Positions 6,798 to 8,716 of a DNA stretch of 8,716 bases are shown here, in pieces. Source of the stretch: Gammaproteobacteria bacterium (GTDB taxonomy: Bacteria > Pseudomonadota > Gammaproteobacteria > UBA9214); contig JAOULY010000053.1 in the NCBI GenBank assembly GCA_029881775.1, positions 1 through 8,716 of the forward strand, written 5' to 3'. The notes under the pieces were generated by a model. That model was not told where the DNA came from. It did not search any database and saw only the letters and a program-made list of their open reading frames with translations. Each line of letters starts with the position of its first letter. Position 1 is the stretch's first letter. A program made the translations under genes and the position numbers.

Positions 6798-6821
6798 AAA
6801 AGGGGGGCAGTACCCTTTTTT
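6798..6821 (+). repeat. GGGTCAGTACCC-type repeat, copy 2; probable accA terminator
   Basis: AAAAGGG (6798-6804) and CCCTTTT (6813-6819) form a 7-bp stem around GGGCAGTA, beginning one base after the accA stop codon and ending in six Ts (6816-6821). The GCAGTACCC part is shared with copy 1 at 486-508. A stem followed by a T-run fits an intrinsic terminator, although the stem is A/T-rich at its base. Confidence 0.55.
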
Positions 6822-6860
6822 CGTTTTGCCACCGACAGGAAGAACAAAAAACAACCAACT

Positions 6861-6885
6861 GTAAAAAGGTGCCGACCCTTTTTTT
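6861..6885 (-). repeat. GGGTCAGTACCC-type repeat, copy 3 (inverted)
   Basis: Read on the minus strand this is a run of A, then GGGTCGGCACC, then TTTTTAC, a variant of the copy 1 core GGGTCAGTACC followed by CTTTTAC. It faces copy 2 about 40 bp away, so the accA-tilS gap holds an inverted pair like a REP doublet. On the plus strand it ends in seven Ts and could add to termination after accA. Confidence 0.5.
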
Positions 6886-6894
6886 AAAACCATC

Positions 6895-6915
6895 CCCTCT
6901 CCCTCAGGGAGAGGG
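6895..6915. repeat. 21-bp perfect palindrome CCCTCTCCCT-C-AGGGAGAGGG
   Basis: The 10-base arms 6895-6904 and 6906-6915 are exact reverse complements around one central base. The same arms bound the interior of the 128-bp element at 527-654, and a degenerate relative sits at 681-701. It lies 38 bp upstream of the preferred tilS start. Confidence 0.65.
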
Positions 6916-6953
6916 AGTTATTGCGACACGAGTGGGTAAAGACCCCATTTCTT

Positions 6954-8288
6954 ATGAAATTCTCTCCGGAATACCTGCTCGGTAAACTTCAGTTGCAGCC
7001 ATTACCGCTTGCCTGGCAGGTGGCGTTCAGCGGCGGCCTGGATTCCACGGTGTTGCTGTACGCGCTCCGCGCCTTGCGCGAGCGGCTCGCTGTGCCCGTT
7101 GGCGCGATCCACATCCACCATGGCCTGCAGGTGGACGCCGATCACTGGGCGGACCACTGCCGTGCAGTCTGTAATGCGCTGGATATCCCGCTGACTGTTT
7201 TGCAGGTCGATGCCAGCCCGGGGCCGGGCGACAGCCCGGAGGCGGCCGCGCGCCATGCCCGCTATACGGCGATTGCCGGCTGGCTGGCGCCGGATCATTG
7301 CCTGTTGACGGCGCAACACCGTGACGACCAGGCCGAGACGCTGTTACTGCAATTGATGCGCGGTGCGGGCGTGCAGGGGCTGGCTGCCATGCCGGTGATC
7401 AGCGCGCTGGGGCAGGGAACCCACCTGCGGCCACTGCTTGAGATGGAGCGCGAGGCGTTGCTGGCCTATGCCCGTGCCAGCGGGCTGGACTGGATCGAGG
7501 ACCCGACGAACACCGAAACCGACTACGACCGCAATTTCCTGCGCCATGAAATTGTGCCGGTGTTACGCAAGCGCTGGCCATCCGTGTCTGCCAGCCTGTC
7601 GCGCAGTGCCGCACATGCTGCCGAGGCGGCCGGCCTGCTGGATGCGTTGGCCATGGACGATCGACTGGCAGTTGCCGGCAAGTGCGATAACACCCTGTCG
7701 GTTACCGCGGTCGCCGCACTGCCGCCGGCCCGGCAGCGCAATATCCTGCGTTACTGGATCAGGCAACAGGCCGGCCAGGCACCATCGACGGCCGTGCTGG
7801 AGCGGGTGCAGAACGACATGCTGACCAGCCGGGAGGATGCCGGGCCCTGTGTCAGCTGGGGCAGCTGTCAGTTGCGACGCTACCGGGATGAATTGTTCCT
7901 GTTGCCGGCGCCCTTGCCGTCGCAGACGCCGCCTGAGTGTGCCTGGCAACTGCAGCAGCCACTGGCCTTGCCTGGTAACGGGACACTGTCCGCCACCCGT
8001 GTGCCTGGCCAGGGTTTGCGTTGCGCGGCAGTCGGCGGTGAGGGGGTGCAGGTTCGCTGGCGGGTTGGTGGCGAGACCTGCCGGCCTGCCGGGCGCGGCC
8101 ATCGTCATGCACTGAAGAAGCTGTTCCAGGAGGCCGGGGTGCCGCCGTGGCAGCGTGGCCGGATTCCCCTGCTGTATGTCGGGGACGAGCTGGCCGCGGT
8201 GGCGGGGATGTGGATCTGCGAGCCGTTCCAGGCCGGTCCGCAGGAGCCCGGTTACCGGATTCACTGGAGCGGACGGCAGGGGGGATGA
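6954..8288 (+). CDS. tilS: tRNA(Ile)-lysidine synthetase
   Basis: TilS attaches lysine to C34 of the CAU-anticodon tRNA-Ile, using ATP, so that the tRNA decodes AUA and is charged with Ile; the gene is generally essential. From ATG 6954 the protein has 444 aa (E. coli 432). The N-terminal PP-loop ATPase has VAFSGGLDST (S26-S31 nucleotide loop), IHIHHGL (52-58), and LTAQHRDDQAETLLLQLMRG (118-137) with the HRDDQxET signature. Then come RPLLEMERE (159-167) and WIEDPTNTETDYDRNFLRHEIVP, a region that recognises the tRNA. The middle tRNA-binding domain is Ala/Leu-rich. The C-terminal TilS domain (about 367-440) shows RVGGETCRPAGRGHRHALKKLFQEAGVPPWQR. An in-frame TTG at 6921 would add 11 residues unlike the family and sits next to the repeat, so ATG 6954 is preferred; no strong ribosome site is seen. 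In Pseudomonas tilS also lies between accA and pyrG. Confidence 0.97.
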   Translation: MKFSPEYLLGKLQLQPLPLAWQVAFSGGLDSTVLLYALRALRERLAVPVGAIHIHHGLQVDADHWADHCRAVCNALDIPLTVLQVDASPGPGDSPEAAARHARYTAIAGWLAPDHCLLTAQHRDDQAETLLLQLMRGAGVQGLAAMPVISALGQGTHLRPLLEMEREALLAYARASGLDWIEDPTNTETDYDRNFLRHEIVPVLRKRWPSVSASLSRSAAHAAEAAGLLDALAMDDRLAVAGKCDNTLSVTAVAALPPARQRNILRYWIRQQAGQAPSTAVLERVQNDMLTSREDAGPCVSWGSCQLRRYRDELFLLPAPLPSQTPPECAWQLQQPLALPGNGTLSATRVPGQGLRCAAVGGEGVQVRWRVGGETCRPAGRGHRHALKKLFQEAGVPPWQRGRIPLLYVGDELAAVAGMWICEPFQAGPQEPGYRIHWSGRQGG

Positions 8289-8303
8289 AGGGCTGCATGC
8301 CGA

Positions 8304-8332
8304 TTGAGGTGGGCGTGCGCTTCTGGTAGAGT
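8304..8332 (+). promoter_or_regulatory. pyrG: Candidate pyrG promoter (-35 TTGAGG, 17 bp, TGG-TAGAGT)
   Basis: TTGAGG (8304-8309) and TAGAGT (8327-8332) are spaced by 17 bp; each matches consensus at four of six positions. TGG directly before the -10 gives the TG of an extended -10 element. Transcription would start near 8338-8341 in a pyrimidine-rich ACTCCCGTCTC stretch, about 40 nt before pyrG. It starts just 15 bp after the tilS stop codon. Found by eye. Confidence 0.4.
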
Positions 8333-8344
8333 TTACTCCCGTCT

Positions 8345-8370
8345 CGCAGCACCTGCGCTGCGTCCTTTTT
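8345..8370 (+). terminator. Terminator-like hairpin in the pyrG leader
   Basis: CGCAGC (8345-8350), a six-base loop ACCTGC, GCTGCG (8357-8362), then TCC and five Ts (8366-8370). This is a short GC-rich stem with a U-run, ending 11 bases before the pyrG ATG. It may end tilS transcripts. Since the candidate pyrG promoter lies upstream of it, it may also act as an attenuator of pyrG. The stem is only 6 bp and two Cs interrupt the start of the U-tract, so strength is uncertain. Confidence 0.45.
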
Positions 8371-8381
8371 CCAGGTTATCA

Positions 8382-8716
8382 ATGACCCGATTTATATTTA
8401 TCACCGGCGGTGTTGTGTCCTCATTGGGCAAAGGCATCGCATCGGCATCGCTCGCCACCTTGCTGGAAACCCGTGGCCTCAAGGTCACGCTGCTCAAGCT
8501 GGATCCCTACATCAATGTAGATCCCGGCACCATGAGCCCGTTCCAGCACGGTGAGGTGTTTGTTACACATGACGGGGCGGAGACCGACCTGGACCTCGGA
8601 CATTACGAGCGTTTCGTGCGTACCACCATGACCCGGGATAACAATTTCACCACCGGGCAGATTTACGAAAACGTCATCCGCAAGGAACGTCACGGTGATT
8701 ACCTCGGTGCGACGGT
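8382..8716 (+). CDS. pyrG: CTP synthase (5' part; continues past the window)
   Basis: CTP synthase converts UTP to CTP with ATP and glutamine, the last step of pyrimidine nucleotide synthesis. Only the first 111 codons of a protein of roughly 540 aa are present, all in the N-terminal amidoligase (synthetase) domain. Diagnostic parts are FITGGVVSSLGKGIASASLA (P-loop-like ATP site with Lys17), KLDPYINVDPGTMSPFQHGE (39-58, UTP/CTP-binding region), FVTHDGAETDLDLGHYERF (60-78, with the metal-binding Asp at 71) and NNFTTGQIY. The C-terminal glutaminase domain is outside the window. The start ATG 8382 fits the family N-terminus, with a weak AGG six bases upstream. There is no stop or frameshift in the visible part. 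The gene follows tilS after a 93-bp gap that holds a candidate promoter and hairpin; kdsA and eno usually follow it in relatives. Confidence 0.98.
   Translation, partial: MTRFIFITGGVVSSLGKGIASASLATLLETRGLKVTLLKLDPYINVDPGTMSPFQHGEVFVTHDGAETDLDLGHYERFVRTTMTRDNNFTTGQIYENVIRKERHGDYLGAT

Noticed and set aside
5834..6847. 337-codon open frame on the minus strand across accA
   Set aside because: It is antisense to a full-length, motif-complete accA; its product is rich in His, Arg and Gln with no family motif. This is typical of shadow frames in GC-rich genes.
6936..6946. GGGTAAAGACCC just before tilS as a fourth repeat copy or an RBS-blocking hairpin
   Set aside because: Only a 4-bp stem, and without the A- and T-run flanks of the other copies. 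Too weak to annotate.
6921..6953. Upstream TTG start for tilS
   Set aside because: It adds 11 residues not seen in TilS proteins and begins six bases after the 21-bp palindrome; ATG 6954 gives the expected N-terminus.

Overview
The window is a piece of chromosome from a free-living, moderately GC-rich gammaproteobacterium. The gene order rnhB - dnaE - accA - tilS - pyrG is the lipid A/replication/fatty-acid housekeeping block known from Pseudomonas and relatives. The DnaE and AccA sequences line up with the E. coli proteins almost residue for residue: DnaE catalytic Asp401/Asp403/Asp555 fall at the same numbers, and AccA is 319 aa. I cannot name the genus. The upstream (rnhB) and downstream (pyrG) genes are cut by the window edges.

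Layout. 1-487: 3' part of rnhB (RNase HII). 488-733: a repeat-filled gap with two palindromic repeat families. 734-about 1882, minus strand: a six-transmembrane diguanylate cyclase (GGDEF) gene that interrupts the usual rnhB-dnaE junction. About 1883-2082: the divergent control region, with a perfect CRP-type operator TGTGA-N6-TCACA. 2083-5586: dnaE, the replicative polymerase alpha subunit. 5587-5836: a 71-bp inverted pair of REP-like units (REPIN/BIME type) followed by a plausible accA promoter. 5837-6796: accA. 6797-6953: two oppositely oriented copies of a GGGTCRGYACC-type repeat and a 21-bp palindrome. 6954-8288: tilS. 8289-8381: a plausible pyrG promoter followed by a terminator-like hairpin just before the pyrG start. 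8382-end: first 111 codons of pyrG.

How the genes work together. They are mostly core functions: RNA removal from DNA, DNA polymerisation, malonyl-CoA synthesis, tRNA-Ile2 lysidinylation and CTP synthesis. The accessory part is the diguanylate cyclase, a membrane sensor/signal enzyme with an intact active site and an intact product-inhibition site. Because it sits on the opposite strand, dnaE must be transcribed from its own promoter in the shared divergent region that carries the CRP-type site.

I see no defence system, CRISPR array, prophage, insertion-sequence transposase, tRNA or rRNA. The points of interest are regulatory (CRP site, pyrG leader hairpin) and repeat-related: three families of short palindromic elements lie in three of the five intergenic gaps, and one 21-bp palindrome appears both intact and split open by 102 bp.
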